Shown piece by piece: positions 7,994 to 15,968 of a stretch of DNA of 64,000 nt. The stretch's first letter is position 1. Each line of letters opens with the position of its first letter. The DNA lies in contig NZ_JANQCD010000002.1 of NCBI RefSeq assembly GCF_026672275.1, forward strand, positions 62,001 through 126,000, written 5' to 3'. The notes below the pieces were generated by a model. The model was not told the DNA's origin. It ran no database searches and saw only the letters and a list, made by a program, of their open reading frames with translations. This stretch comes from Marinifilum sp. D737. GTDB lineage: Bacteria > Bacteroidota > Bacteroidia > Bacteroidales > Marinifilaceae. The translations under genes and the position numbers were made by a program.

Positions 7994-8419
7994 ATGCATA
8001 GTCATTCAAAAAATATAAGTAACTCAAACCCTATCGTACTGTTCGATGGGGTTTGTAATTTTTGCAACACCTCTATTCGTTTCGTGCTTGCATACAACCG
8101 GGCAGAAAACATTCACTTCTCTCCTCTACAATCTGATTTTGCGAAACAATTGCTTGCTGAACACAATCTATCTTTCGATGAGATGAATACCGTAGTCTTC
8201 ATCGAAAACAACGAAGTTTACACCAAAAGCTCTGCAGCTTTTAAAATTGCAAAACATCTAGTCTACCCTTGGAGAATACTCTATTACTTCAAATACCTAC
8301 CTAATGCTATTACCGATTGGGTTTACGATCTGATTGCCAGAAACAGATATTCCTGGTTTGGTAAAAAGAACCAATGCATGGTTCCTAAGCCTGAATGGAG
8401 GAAAAGGTTTTATGAGTAA
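7994..8419 (+). CDS. DCC-family thiol-disulfide oxidoreductase (DUF393)
   Basis: A protein of 141 residues from the ATG at 7994. A longer frame from 7940 would overlap the permease gene and is less likely. VLFDGVCNFCNTSIRFV is the defining D-G-x-C-x-x-C motif (Asp18, Cys21, Cys24) of DCC proteins, thioredoxin-fold oxidoreductases. The C-terminal half holds a hydrophobic patch (WRILYYFKYLPNAITDWVYDLI) typical of the family. As last gene of the ArsR operon it probably works in the same thiol redox process. No catalytic substrate is known for the family. Confidence 0.85.
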   Translation: MHSHSKNISNSNPIVLFDGVCNFCNTSIRFVLAYNRAENIHFSPLQSDFAKQLLAEHNLSFDEMNTVVFIENNEVYTKSSAAFKIAKHLVYPWRILYYFKYLPNAITDWVYDLIARNRYSWFGKKNQCMVPKPEWRKRFYE

Positions 8420-8682
8420 AATTTGGAGTACTCAATATTGAAATAGTCTCTCGCTGATCTTCGCAGGTTAAGTAACGAAGGTATTAAATTATATCATCAA
8501 ACAGCTTAATTTATTAATAGAATTTGACTGCTCAAGCCGCAAGGCTCTTACTTTCTGCACATAAGCAGCTTGTCCTTCCAATGCCACTCAAACCAAATAG
8601 TACATTAAATAAAGTATACATTCACACTTTCTAATCTGCGATAATCATATCCTTCATAAAAATCAGTATCTGAAAACAAAAA
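8420..8682. other. Intergenic region with a repeat copy
   Basis: No gene was found between the DCC gene and the pfkA terminator. The segment 8528-8585 is a short inverted copy of a dispersed repeat also present at 44.6 and 50.6 kb (listed separately). The rest shows nothing recognisable. Confidence 0.5.
8528..8585 (-). repeat. Dispersed repeat, short copy 1
   Basis: Read on the minus strand this joins GGCATTGGAAGGACAAGCTG at one end to AGAGCCTTGCGGCTTGAGCA at the other. These are the two ends of the much longer copies at 44556 and 50640, with the middle deleted. Confidence 0.75.
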
Positions 8683-8710
8683 AAGCCGGAATCCCTATGA
8701 ACTCCGGCTT
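8683..8710 (-). terminator. Terminator of pfkA
   Basis: AAGCCGGA (8683-8690) and TCCGGCTT (8703-8710) form a perfect stem. On the minus strand it is followed by a T-rich run, 20 bases after the pfkA stop. Confidence 0.85.
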
Positions 8711-8730
8711 GTAGTATCTTTTGACTTAAA

Positions 8731-9825
8731 TTAGTCTCCAAATGCAATACCAACACCTTTTGCAGTAGCAACAAGGTTCGATTTTGGATCAACCAAGTTT
8801 TGCTGGCCAATAGCCTCAGGAAGAGGAACACCAACAACTTCTGGGTGACGGTAAGCTACCATCTGACCAAATTTACCTTCCAAAACCATTTCGAATGCCT
8901 TAACCCCGAATTGAGTTGCTAAAACACGGTCGTAGGCTACAGGAATACCTCCACGTTGAAGGTGACCCAATACAGTAGTACGAATATCAGCTTCAACACC
9001 AGCGGCTTTTAATTCAGCTGCCAAACGATCAGCAGCACCACTCAACTTCAAGTTAGGGTTTCCAACTTCAGTACTTTCTTCAGCTAAAGCTTCACCACCT
9101 TTTGGCATAGCACCTTCAGCAACTACGATAATACCGAATCCTTTACCTTTCAAGAAACGAGTATCCAATTTCTCTTTTACTTTCTTGATATCGTAAGGAA
9201 TTTCAGGAATCAAACAAGCTTCTGCACCACCTGCAATAGCAGCACTTAATGCAATCCAACCCGCATCACGTCCCATAGCTTCCAAAATGAAAACACGGTT
9301 GTGAGAAGCAGCAGTAGTTTTCAACTTGTCAACAGCTTCAGTACAAATTTGTACAGCAGTTTGGTAACCGAAAGTAAAATCGGTAGCCGAAAGGTCATTA
9401 TCGATAGTCTTAGGCACACCAATAATGTTTAATCCTTTTTCGTAAAGAGCTTGTGAAATTTTCTGAGAACCATCACCACCAATGCTAATAACTGCATCGA
9501 TTCCCAAATATTGTAATTTACGGATCATTTCATCCGAACGGTCAGCTGATCCCCAAGAACCATCTTTGTTTTTCACTGGCCAGGCAAAAGGACCTCCTTT
9601 TGTAGTTGTTCCGATAATTGTACCCCCTTGGTAGTGGATACCTTTAACCGCAGCATCATCTAATATCTTAATTTCAGTAGGTTCCTTCAAAATACCGTCG
9701 AACGACTGAATACTTCCTACAACTTCCCAATCTTTTTCTTGAGCTGCACGTTTCACAACGGCGCGAATCACAGCATTCAAACCAGGGCAATCACCACCTC
9801 CGGTCGCAACTAATACTCTTTTCAT
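8731..9825 (-). CDS. pfkA: 6-phosphofructokinase
   Basis: Phosphorylates fructose 6-phosphate to fructose 1,6-bisphosphate in glycolysis, in the cytoplasm. VATGGGDCPGLNAVIRAVV is the N-terminal nucleotide-binding region, SIGGDGSQK the phosphate-donor loop, and GVPKTIDNDL the catalytic segment with the Asp pair. GRDAGWIAL and HLQRGGIP are substrate-binding motifs. The protein is 364 residues from ATG 9825; a TTG nine bases earlier is a less likely start. The donor loop keeps Gly (as in ATP enzymes) where PPi-dependent enzymes usually have Asp, while the catalytic loop has Lys (PKTIDND) as in PPi-type and group III enzymes. ATP use is therefore likely, but the exact donor needs testing. It stands alone with its own terminator. 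Confidence 0.93.
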   Translation of the reverse strand: MKRVLVATGGGDCPGLNAVIRAVVKRAAQEKDWEVVGSIQSFDGILKEPTEIKILDDAAVKGIHYQGGTIIGTTTKGGPFAWPVKNKDGSWGSADRSDEMIRKLQYLGIDAVISIGGDGSQKISQALYEKGLNIIGVPKTIDNDLSATDFTFGYQTAVQICTEAVDKLKTTAASHNRVFILEAMGRDAGWIALSAAIAGGAEACLIPEIPYDIKKVKEKLDTRFLKGKGFGIIVVAEGAMPKGGEALAEESTEVGNPNLKLSGAADRLAAELKAAGVEADIRTTVLGHLQRGGIPVAYDRVLATQFGVKAFEMVLEGKFGQMVAYRHPEVVGVPLPEAIGQQNLVDPKSNLVATAKGVGIAFGD

Positions 9826-10118
9826 AATTGTCAATTTAATATTTCAATCAATTTGCTTGGCTAGCGCGGCTAAAATAAAAATATTTTTCCAAACCGAAAC
9901 AAACAATTTCACTGTCAATGAATTGCAATCGATTTCGAAATTGTTTTTTATAATGAATTTGAATTATTAATTTTAAAATACACAAAATTGATATTTAGTA
10001 TAAATCGAATATCTGTGTAAAGATTAAAATAAAATAATCATTTGGTTCAGAGGTGAAAGATCACCACACAATTTAGGATAATTAACAGGGATAGAAAAGT
10101 AAAATTAAACTAGCAATC

Positions 10119-10616
10119 ATGAAAATTAAAATATTTAAGGGAAATATTACCAAACTGAAGACAGATGCCATTGTAAATGCAGCAAACAGAAGTCTACTGG
10201 GAGGTGGTGGAGTTGACGGCGCAATACACAGAGCTGCCGGTCCTGAACTATTGAAAGAGTGTCGCACACTTAATGGGTGTTCAACAGGAGAGGCCAAAAT
10301 CACGAAAGCATATAATTTGCCTTGTAAGTACGTTATACATACCGTTGGCCCAGTTTGGAGCGGAGGCAAATATGACGAAGATCAATTGCTAAAAAGTTGC
10401 TACAAAGAAAGCATCAAGCTTGCTGAGAAGTATAAATTGCAAAGTATTGCTTTCCCAAATATCAGCACAGGTGTTTATCGCTATCCTAAAAAGGAAGCTG
10501 CCGAAATTGCCATTAAAACCGTTCGGAAACACTTGGAAAAATGCAAGTACCTAAAAGAACTTGTGTTTTGCGTATTCGATGATGAAAACTTAAAACTTTA
10601 CAATGAGTTGCTTTAA
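10119..10616 (+). CDS. Macro-domain O-acetyl-ADP-ribose deacetylase-like protein
   Basis: A single macro domain of 165 residues, cytoplasmic. [20 protein letters not shown] is the ADP-ribose-binding loop with the catalytic Asn/Asp pattern of the MacroD/YmdB group, followed by [19 protein letters not shown] and [20 protein letters not shown] complete the family signature. Such enzymes remove acetyl from O-acetyl-ADP-ribose or mono-ADP-ribose from proteins. It is monocistronic and its last four bases overlap the end of the convergent rhodanese gene. The start ATG fits the usual short N-terminus of the family ([13 protein letters not shown]). Confidence 0.9.
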   Translation: MKIKIFKGNITKLKTDAIVNAANRSLLGGGGVDGAIHRAAGPELLKECRTLNGCSTGEAKITKAYNLPCKYVIHTVGPVWSGGKYDEDQLLKSCYKESIKLAEKYKLQSIAFPNISTGVYRYPKKEAAEIAIKTVRKHLEKCKYLKELVFCVFDDENLKLYNELL

Positions 10617-11047
10617 ATGGAAATGGTTTCTTCTACTGTTTCTTTATGATTCCATCGCTTGTATTTGCCCCAGTTCAACATTTTTGCATATCCTTTTTCT
10701 TCTAAAAAGATGATTACATTTTGTGTTTTAATGGTTAAATCACAATACAATATCAATGCCTTGTCTTTAGGAATTTTGTGGTACCATTTTTCTACATCAT
10801 GATGCGGAAAACTTTTGGCATTGGGAATATGTCCCATTAAGAAGTATTCCTCTTCCCTTACATCCAATATCCATATATCATCTTGTTCTTCCTGCGTAAG
10901 TTCCAAAAGTTTATCCGGATTCAAAAACTCTTTCAAACCCTCTCCTTCTGAAGATGCATAAGCGAAATAATTTGGCACATGAATAAAATACCAATACACG
11001 CCAAACCCAAGAGCAACAACTGATACAATTAATAAAATTAAATTCAT
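10613..11047 (-). CDS. Membrane-anchored rhodanese-like protein
   Basis: A 144-residue protein with one N-terminal membrane anchor ([20 protein letters not shown]) and a rhodanese domain: [19 protein letters not shown] is the first rhodanese signature, and [13 protein letters not shown] carries the catalytic cysteine (Cys102) in a six-residue active-site loop CDLTIK. Rhodaneses transfer sulfane sulfur or act as persulfide carriers. Topology would place the domain in the periplasm or on the cytoplasmic face; which one is not clear. Its stop overlaps the convergent macro-domain gene by four bases, so no terminator separates them. Confidence 0.8.
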   Translation of the reverse strand: MNLILLIVSVVALGFGVYWYFIHVPNYFAYASSEGEGLKEFLNPDKLLELTQEEQDDIWILDVREEEYFLMGHIPNAKSFPHHDVEKWYHKIPKDKALILYCDLTIKTQNVIIFLEEKGYAKMLNWGKYKRWNHKETVEETISI

Positions 11048-11098
11048 AGGCAGTAAATCAACACCGAAAAAATAGTCTGTTCTAATGTGATTTGCAAA

Positions 11099-11123
11099 AA
11101 AAAATCCCCTTTAAGGAGATTTT
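11099..11123 (-). terminator. Hairpin terminator after the HAD gene
   Basis: AAAATCCCCT and AGGAGATTTT pair around a short TTA loop between the HAD-family gene and the rhodanese gene. On the minus strand it follows the HAD stop by about 38 bases and ends in a T run. Confidence 0.7.
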
Positions 11124-11160
11124 AATTTTATTCTGTTTAATAAATTGACATCGTATACAA

Positions 11161-11628
11161 TTATCTTTTCATTGTAGCAATAAAGGTATCACTATCAAGG
11201 AAAAAGTCAAGTGCATCATTGATTGATGGCAAAATTACATCAACATGATCGATAATATCTTTATGAATTCCTTCTGCCTGAAGCGTAGCTACAGAAATTA
11301 ATGATTGAACGAACAATCCTATATCTATACGAGCATTACCAATAGCTGCAACATTTTGACTTCCCAAAGAAAGCAGTACATCTTCTTTTTCTCTGGAGTT
11401 GCTTGCTTCATAATAAGCTATACCACTCGACAAAGCCAGATCTCTTGCATTTCCGCGTTGGTCTGATGAAATCATAACCACGTTAACTCCCAACATTTGT
11501 AAACGATGAATTCTTTCCACCACACCAGGAACCATCTCCCCTTTAACGGTTAATGTTCCATTCGAATCTACCACCAAGGTATCGATAGTAATCGTTCCAA
11601 CACCTGGAACCGCATAATTTAAACTCAT
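11161..11628 (-). CDS. HAD-superfamily hydrolase, soluble P-type-ATPase-like
   Basis: A 155-residue minimal HAD protein. Motif I reads VVDSNGTLTVKG, motif II VVMISSDQRGNA, and the C-terminal motif region VAAIGNARIDIG. The family (soluble P-type ATPase-like, COG4087) keeps an Asn two residues after the nucleophile Asp, as here. The protein lacks a cap domain and membrane segments, so it is a small cytoplasmic phosphatase or phosphotransferase of unknown substrate. It has its own terminator downstream and is separated from the DUF3078 gene by about 120 bases. Confidence 0.75.
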   Translation of the reverse strand: MSLNYAVPGVGTITIDTLVVDSNGTLTVKGEMVPGVVERIHRLQMLGVNVVMISSDQRGNARDLALSSGIAYYEASNSREKEDVLLSLGSQNVAAIGNARIDIGLFVQSLISVATLQAEGIHKDIIDHVDVILPSINDALDFFLDSDTFIATMKR

Positions 11629-11750
11629 AGATTAATGTTTTAATTTCAATTACAAAATAATGTTTTTTAAACAAATTTCACAAGTTTAAAAACACAATAG
11701 ATTGCCCCCAACTCCTGCAAAATGGGTATTTATACCATTTTTATATTGAT

Positions 11751-13388
11751 TTAAAATCGGTAACTAAGACCAATTGAAAAGTTCTCTTTAAACTGAACTT
11801 TCGACCCAGTATCATCATCAGAAATTAAATGGGTTGAAAATTTCGATAGCAAATACTGATTTATTGGCATAGTTAGACTCACTTCCCAATCTATATCAAC
11901 ATTCTTAGGCTTTTCACTATAATTTGAATAAAGTGTAAGCTTATTGATTAATTCCAAATCATCCCAAAATTTCAATTTATGAGAAAGGTTTACATACGAC
12001 CCCACCTCTTTTTTAACTTTCTTATCTTTATCCACACCATAAGCCGTTTGATCGATAATTGCCGTATCCTTTACGATAGTATATTTGGCTGAAAGTGGTG
12101 AAAGAAGAACTGAAAAATTCTTATTGGGTTTGTAATCCATACCGACAGAAGCAATGATGTAAGCTGGAGCAAAAAAGTTTGATTTTAACACTCGTGGTCC
12201 ATCACTTGGATACGAATAACCTTTCACCATTTGAGTTTTTAAATTGAACTGAGCTGAGTAATACCAATTCTTCACCGCTTTTTGTCCATATTTGGTATTA
12301 AACTCAATTCTATCTTCATTCTTTCTAAACCCATCTTCACCTGATTTTAACAAACCATATTTTACTTTCAGGCTGTTATCCCAGGTATGCTTCCCTCTTT
12401 TGTAGTTTGCAAATGCCTCAAGTGTTGAAGTAGTAGCCATGGAACTTTCTCCACCTCGCGACCAACTATCACTTACATGACCTTGATTAAAAGCCATACC
12501 AACAGTTGCTCCAACTTTCCAGATTTGAGAATAGCGTTTGTATTTACCCAGTTTGGCTAATGCATATTGATCTGCTCTTTCTTTTTTCTCTAACAATACT
12601 CTTGTCCCCCGAACTTTTGAACGCTGCACCGATTGTTGATAAACATCATCATCAACCAAAATTCTCACCGAACGATCCGAGGTATTCTGTATCCAGATAC
12701 CGATAGAATCTCGTTTATTCTTTTTCAGCCAAAATCTCTTGTAGTCCTGTTTTCCATTGTTGATCCAAAACTTTACAGAGTCATTCATAAAGTTACGAAC
12801 CCCCAGGAATACAGAGTCTCGGCTAATCTCTCTTATCCATTGGTGTACCGGATCATGTTCCACGTAATTATAAAGTTCATCCAAAGCTTGAGTTTTCCAG
12901 GTCTCATGACTTTCATTTTCGTCTATAACTGGCAAATCAGGCTGATAGCTTAATACCTTTTCAAGTTCTATTTGCTTTTTAACTTCTCTTAAAGCCTCTT
13001 CTGTTTTTCTCTTTTCTATATAATCCTTAAGGTAAAAAACCATATTTCGGATGCTATCATTCCCCACATACTGAAGCAATGTATTTACCGCATTACGAAC
13101 AGAATCTGTTTGATGTTGATTTGGAGCATAGTCCACTGCCAGTTCACGAACAATAAACCTGAAGCCAACATTTTCAATATGATTTAAAGGATCTTTTATA
13201 GGATGTAAAACAGAATCGTGCGTAAAGTGTTTTAGCGAATCGGTTCTATTGTGTTTTATTTTATAAACCGACTCTTCAAACCGAATGGTATCCAGAAGCA
13301 AAGAGTCTTTTTGCAACTGTGTTGTACTTTGAGATAACAAAACAAATGGCTGAATTACAATCAGCAATACAAGAAAATATCGAATCAT
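11751..13388 (-). CDS. DUF3078 outer-membrane beta-barrel protein
   Basis: A protein of 545 residues from ATG 13388, where a signal peptide begins (MIRYFLVLLIVIQPFVLLSQ). An upstream in-frame ATG at 13433 would bury the signal peptide behind 15 extra residues. The first half is polar, with repeated DSVR, NDSVKFWI and DSIGIWI segments. The second half, from about residue 300 (YSQIWKVGATVGMAFNQGHV), alternates in the manner of a transmembrane beta-barrel and ends with the aromatic residue of an outer-membrane anchor (FSIGLSYRF). That C-terminal half matches DUF3078, a barrel family of unknown function confined largely to Bacteroidota. The gene is alone and divergent from tnaA. Confidence 0.8.
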   Translation of the reverse strand: MIRYFLVLLIVIQPFVLLSQSTTQLQKDSLLLDTIRFEESVYKIKHNRTDSLKHFTHDSVLHPIKDPLNHIENVGFRFIVRELAVDYAPNQHQTDSVRNAVNTLLQYVGNDSIRNMVFYLKDYIEKRKTEEALREVKKQIELEKVLSYQPDLPVIDENESHETWKTQALDELYNYVEHDPVHQWIREISRDSVFLGVRNFMNDSVKFWINNGKQDYKRFWLKKNKRDSIGIWIQNTSDRSVRILVDDDVYQQSVQRSKVRGTRVLLEKKERADQYALAKLGKYKRYSQIWKVGATVGMAFNQGHVSDSWSRGGESSMATTSTLEAFANYKRGKHTWDNSLKVKYGLLKSGEDGFRKNEDRIEFNTKYGQKAVKNWYYSAQFNLKTQMVKGYSYPSDGPRVLKSNFFAPAYIIASVGMDYKPNKNFSVLLSPLSAKYTIVKDTAIIDQTAYGVDKDKKVKKEVGSYVNLSHKLKFWDDLELINKLTLYSNYSEKPKNVDIDWEVSLTMPINQYLLSKFSTHLISDDDTGSKVQFKENFSIGLSYRF

Positions 13389-13623
13389 TGGGCTTAGCTC
13401 TGTTCGGATTAATAATATGGGCTTTTGGAACATACACTAACCAAATACAATTCTATCATATTTGGTTTGTGCAAAAATGTCAAATTTATTTTGTTCTTAA
13501 AAGCATTTGTGCGGGCAATCTATTCAAAAAATGGACCAAAATATCGTTTGTATATAAAGGCTCCCCCAATTCAATCGTTTGCATATTTTTGGCTTGTAAT
13601 TTTTGTTTCAAACCAAAAAGTTT

Positions 13624-13631
13624 TAATTTTG
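13624..13631 (+). promoter_or_regulatory. Promoter -7 element upstream of the tnaA leader
   Basis: TAATTTTG matches the Bacteroidota -7 consensus TAnnTTTG, with a TTG at 13603-13605 eighteen bases upstream as the -33 element. Transcription would start near 13638 and run towards tnaA. Confidence 0.6.
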
Positions 13632-13656
13632 ACCAACAGTAGAAAAATCAGAAAGC

Positions 13657-13737
13657 ATGGAAATTCAATATCAACTTCCTAAACTGACACACAAAGTCTA
13701 CCTTAACATCAAAAACAGAGACGAATTTCACTTCTAA
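13657..13737 (+). CDS. Putative 26-residue leader peptide before tnaA
   Basis: A short ORF, MEIQYQLPKL followed by THKVYLNIKNRDEFHF, lies between a promoter-like element and a strong terminator, 237 bases before tnaA. AGAAAAATCAGAAAG precedes its ATG, which is acceptable for this phylum where Shine-Dalgarno signals are weak. Its stop codon lies between the two arms of a GAGACG/CGTCTC hairpin that abuts the terminator. This layout is what transcription attenuation by a leader peptide would look like. Unlike E. coli TnaC (24 residues with an essential Trp), it contains no Trp, so any sensing mechanism would differ. It may also be a chance ORF. Confidence 0.4.
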   Translation: MEIQYQLPKLTHKVYLNIKNRDEFHF

Positions 13738-13745
13738 TCCGTCTC

Positions 13746-13772
13746 GGGACACTCCTGTCCCATTTTTTTTTA
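13746..13772 (+). terminator. Terminator in the tnaA leader (possible attenuator)
   Basis: GGGACA (13746-13751) and TGTCCC (13756-13761) form a perfect stem with a four-base loop, followed by an A and ten T residues. A second stem, GAGACG 13718-13723 with CGTCTC 13740-13745, stacks directly in front. No plus-strand gene precedes it except the 26-codon ORF, so its likely role is to stop transcription before tnaA. Confidence 0.75.
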
Positions 13773-13974
13773 ATACGATAGCAATTTTTTGATCAGATTA
13801 CTACAACTGGTCTGTTCTTGTTGCATATCTGTATTTCATTTTTTGGCTAACTCAATATCACAACAATGTAATTGACTGATTTGCAGTATACACAAATATT
13901 TCGGGTACCATAAATCGAACCAAAGCCAATACTAGTAACGAACAAAACATTAAGCAATTAAATAAAAAATTATC

Positions 13975-15354
13975 ATGGAAATTCCATTTGCAGAATCATA
14001 CAAAATCAAGATGGTTGAAACCATCAGAAGAAGTACTCGTGAAGAAAGAGAACAATGGTTAAAAGATGCCAACTACAACTTATTTAATCTTAAAAGTGAT
14101 CAGGTTTTTATTGACTTATTGACTGATTCAGGTACAGGTGCAATGAGTGACAAACAATGGTCAGCTATGATGTTAGGTGACGAAAGTTACGCAGGTGCTC
14201 GTTCATACTACAACATGAAAGAAGCATTAAAAAACATCTTGGGTTTCGATCACTTCCTGCCTACTCACCAAGGACGTGCTGCTGAGAATGTATTGTTCTC
14301 TGTTTTGGTAAAAGATGGTGATGTGGTTCCTGGAAACTCTCATTTCGACACAACAAAAGGTCACATCGAATTTAGAAAAGCAAAAGCAATCGACTGTACT
14401 ATTGATGAAGCTTTCGATACTGAAATTGATCACCCATTTAAAGGAAACCTTGATCTTGTTAAATTAGAGTCTGTTCTTTCAACTTATCCAAAGGAGCAAA
14501 TTCCTATGATCATTGTTACTGTAACTTGTAACACTTCAGGAGGCCAGCCTGTTTCTATGGCCAATATTAAAGCGGTTAAAGAATTGGCAGACAAATATGA
14601 AGTTCCGGTATGTTTCGACTCAGCACGTTTTGCTGAGAATGCATACTTCATTAAAACTCGTGAAGAAGGTTATGCTGACAAAACAATTAAAGAGATTGTA
14701 TTGGAAATGTACTCGTATGCTGATATGGCAACCATGAGTTCTAAAAAAGATGCAATTGTGAACATGGGTGGTTTCATTGGTATGAAGAGTGAAGAACTTT
14801 GGAAAAAAGCTTCTACTTATAACATCATGTTCGAAGGATATGTTACTTATGGTGGTATGTCAGGTCGCGACATGAATGCATTGGCTCAAGGTTTGGATGA
14901 AGGTACCGAATTTGATTACCTTGAAACCCGTATCAAACAGGTTGAATACCTTGGAGGAAAATTGGAAGAGTATGGCATTCCATTCCAAAAGCCAATTGGT
15001 GGTCATGCTATTTTCGTGGATGCTAAGAAAATCTTATCTCACATTCCAAAAGAAGAATACCAGGCACAAACTTTAGGTTGCGAATTATATTTGGAAGCTG
15101 GTATTCGAGGTGTTGAAATTGGAACCATTTTAGCAGATAGAGATCCTGAGACCAGGGAAAATCGTTACCCGGATTTGGAATTGTTGCGTTTGGCTATTCC
15201 TAGAAGAACCTATACCAACAATCATATGGATGTAATTGCTGCAGCTCTAAAAAATGTTTACGATCGCAGACATGAAATCAAGCATGGTTTCAAAATTGTT
15301 GACGAAGCTCCAATCATGAGACATTTTACTGTGCAGTTGGAAAAGATCGACTAA
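13975..15354 (+). CDS. tnaA: Tryptophanase
   Basis: A PLP enzyme of 459 residues that splits L-tryptophan into indole, pyruvate and ammonia. DLLTDSGTGAMSDKQW, FLPTHQGRAAEN, CNTSGGQPVSMAN and DSARFAENAYFIK are shared with the tryptophanase/tyrosine phenol-lyase family, and MSSKKDAIVNMGGF holds the PLP lysine (Lys258 by family position). Three positions favour tryptophanase over tyrosine phenol-lyase: Asp125 in HFDTTKGH, the hydrophobic GVEIG where the lyase has an Arg, and His450 in MRHFT where the lyase has Phe. The gene has a 5' region of more than 300 bases with a candidate attenuator, and its own terminator. It indicates tryptophan catabolism and indole production. Confidence 0.9.
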   Translation: MEIPFAESYKIKMVETIRRSTREEREQWLKDANYNLFNLKSDQVFIDLLTDSGTGAMSDKQWSAMMLGDESYAGARSYYNMKEALKNILGFDHFLPTHQGRAAENVLFSVLVKDGDVVPGNSHFDTTKGHIEFRKAKAIDCTIDEAFDTEIDHPFKGNLDLVKLESVLSTYPKEQIPMIIVTVTCNTSGGQPVSMANIKAVKELADKYEVPVCFDSARFAENAYFIKTREEGYADKTIKEIVLEMYSYADMATMSSKKDAIVNMGGFIGMKSEELWKKASTYNIMFEGYVTYGGMSGRDMNALAQGLDEGTEFDYLETRIKQVEYLGGKLEEYGIPFQKPIGGHAIFVDAKKILSHIPKEEYQAQTLGCELYLEAGIRGVEIGTILADRDPETRENRYPDLELLRLAIPRRTYTNNHMDVIAAALKNVYDRRHEIKHGFKIVDEAPIMRHFTVQLEKID

Positions 15355-15381
15355 GACAAAATCACAACTACATATATGATC

Positions 15382-15407
15382 AAGGCTCCCTTCGGGGGGC
15401 TTTTTTT
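15382..15407 (+). terminator. Terminator of tnaA
   Basis: AAGGCTCCC (15382-15390), loop TTCG, then GGGGGC and a T run (15391-15407), 28 bases after the tnaA stop. Confidence 0.85.
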
Positions 15408-15569
15408 ATGCGTTCGAATAAAGAAATCATTCTTTAATAATTTTTATTTTTTCAGAACTTCAAAATTGCTTAATTTTAAGAAAGATCAATATATCAATAA
15501 AATAAGAATACTAATCCTTATTTTGAATAAAGAAAAAAAGAAGCAAACTCTAACCTAAATTAACGAACT

Positions 15570-15896
15570 ATGACTACAATTGATCTTAAAGTAACTTTAC
15601 AATTAAACGAAGAGGATTACTTTAAAGTTGGTGATCACATCTTCACGAAAAATGACAAATTAAAATCTATCGAAGAAAGATTACACTTCTGTGGATCATC
15701 CGCAATTAAAGCCTTCAAAGAGTACGAAAGTTTATTGACTATGGAAATCATGGACAATTGGTCAAAGCTAATCAAAGCTTTAAATCAAACCACTTCGTGC
15801 TGTGCCGTATGGGATAATCGAAAAATTATCCAGGAATTGGTTGAAAAGAGAGACCACTCTGTATCGTGGTATGTTGAAAATTGTAGAATCTGCTAA
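15570..15896 (+). CDS. Small cysteine-containing cytoplasmic protein, unknown
   Basis: A 108-residue protein without signal peptide or membrane segment. It begins MTTIDLKVTLQLNEEDYFKV and contains one helical region around ERLHFCGSSAIKAFKEYES. Cysteines at positions 41, 77, 78, 105 and 108 include a CC pair (TTSCCAVWD) and a C-terminal CRIC, which could bind metal, although no known motif is matched. It has its own terminator at 15918 and lies between tnaA and the convergent hemolysin III gene, so it is probably transcribed alone. No family is recognised. Confidence 0.6.
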   Translation: MTTIDLKVTLQLNEEDYFKVGDHIFTKNDKLKSIEERLHFCGSSAIKAFKEYESLLTMEIMDNWSKLIKALNQTTSCCAVWDNRKIIQELVEKRDHSVSWYVENCRIC

Positions 15897-15917
15897 CTGC
15901 CCAAAAACTAACAATTG

Positions 15918-15946
15918 AAAAGACTTTCCTTAAGGAAGGTCTTTTT
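15918..15946. terminator. Bidirectional terminator
   Basis: AAAGACTTTCC and GGAAGGTCTTT pair around TTAA (one G-T pair), with T runs on both strands. It lies between two convergent genes. Confidence 0.85.
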
Positions 15947-15968
15947 AATTTAAACAACTCCTAAAGCT

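Noticed and set aside
13975-15354. Tyrosine phenol-lyase instead of tryptophanase
   Set aside because: The Asp in HFDTT, the missing Arg in GVEIG and the His in MRHFT all fit tryptophanase.
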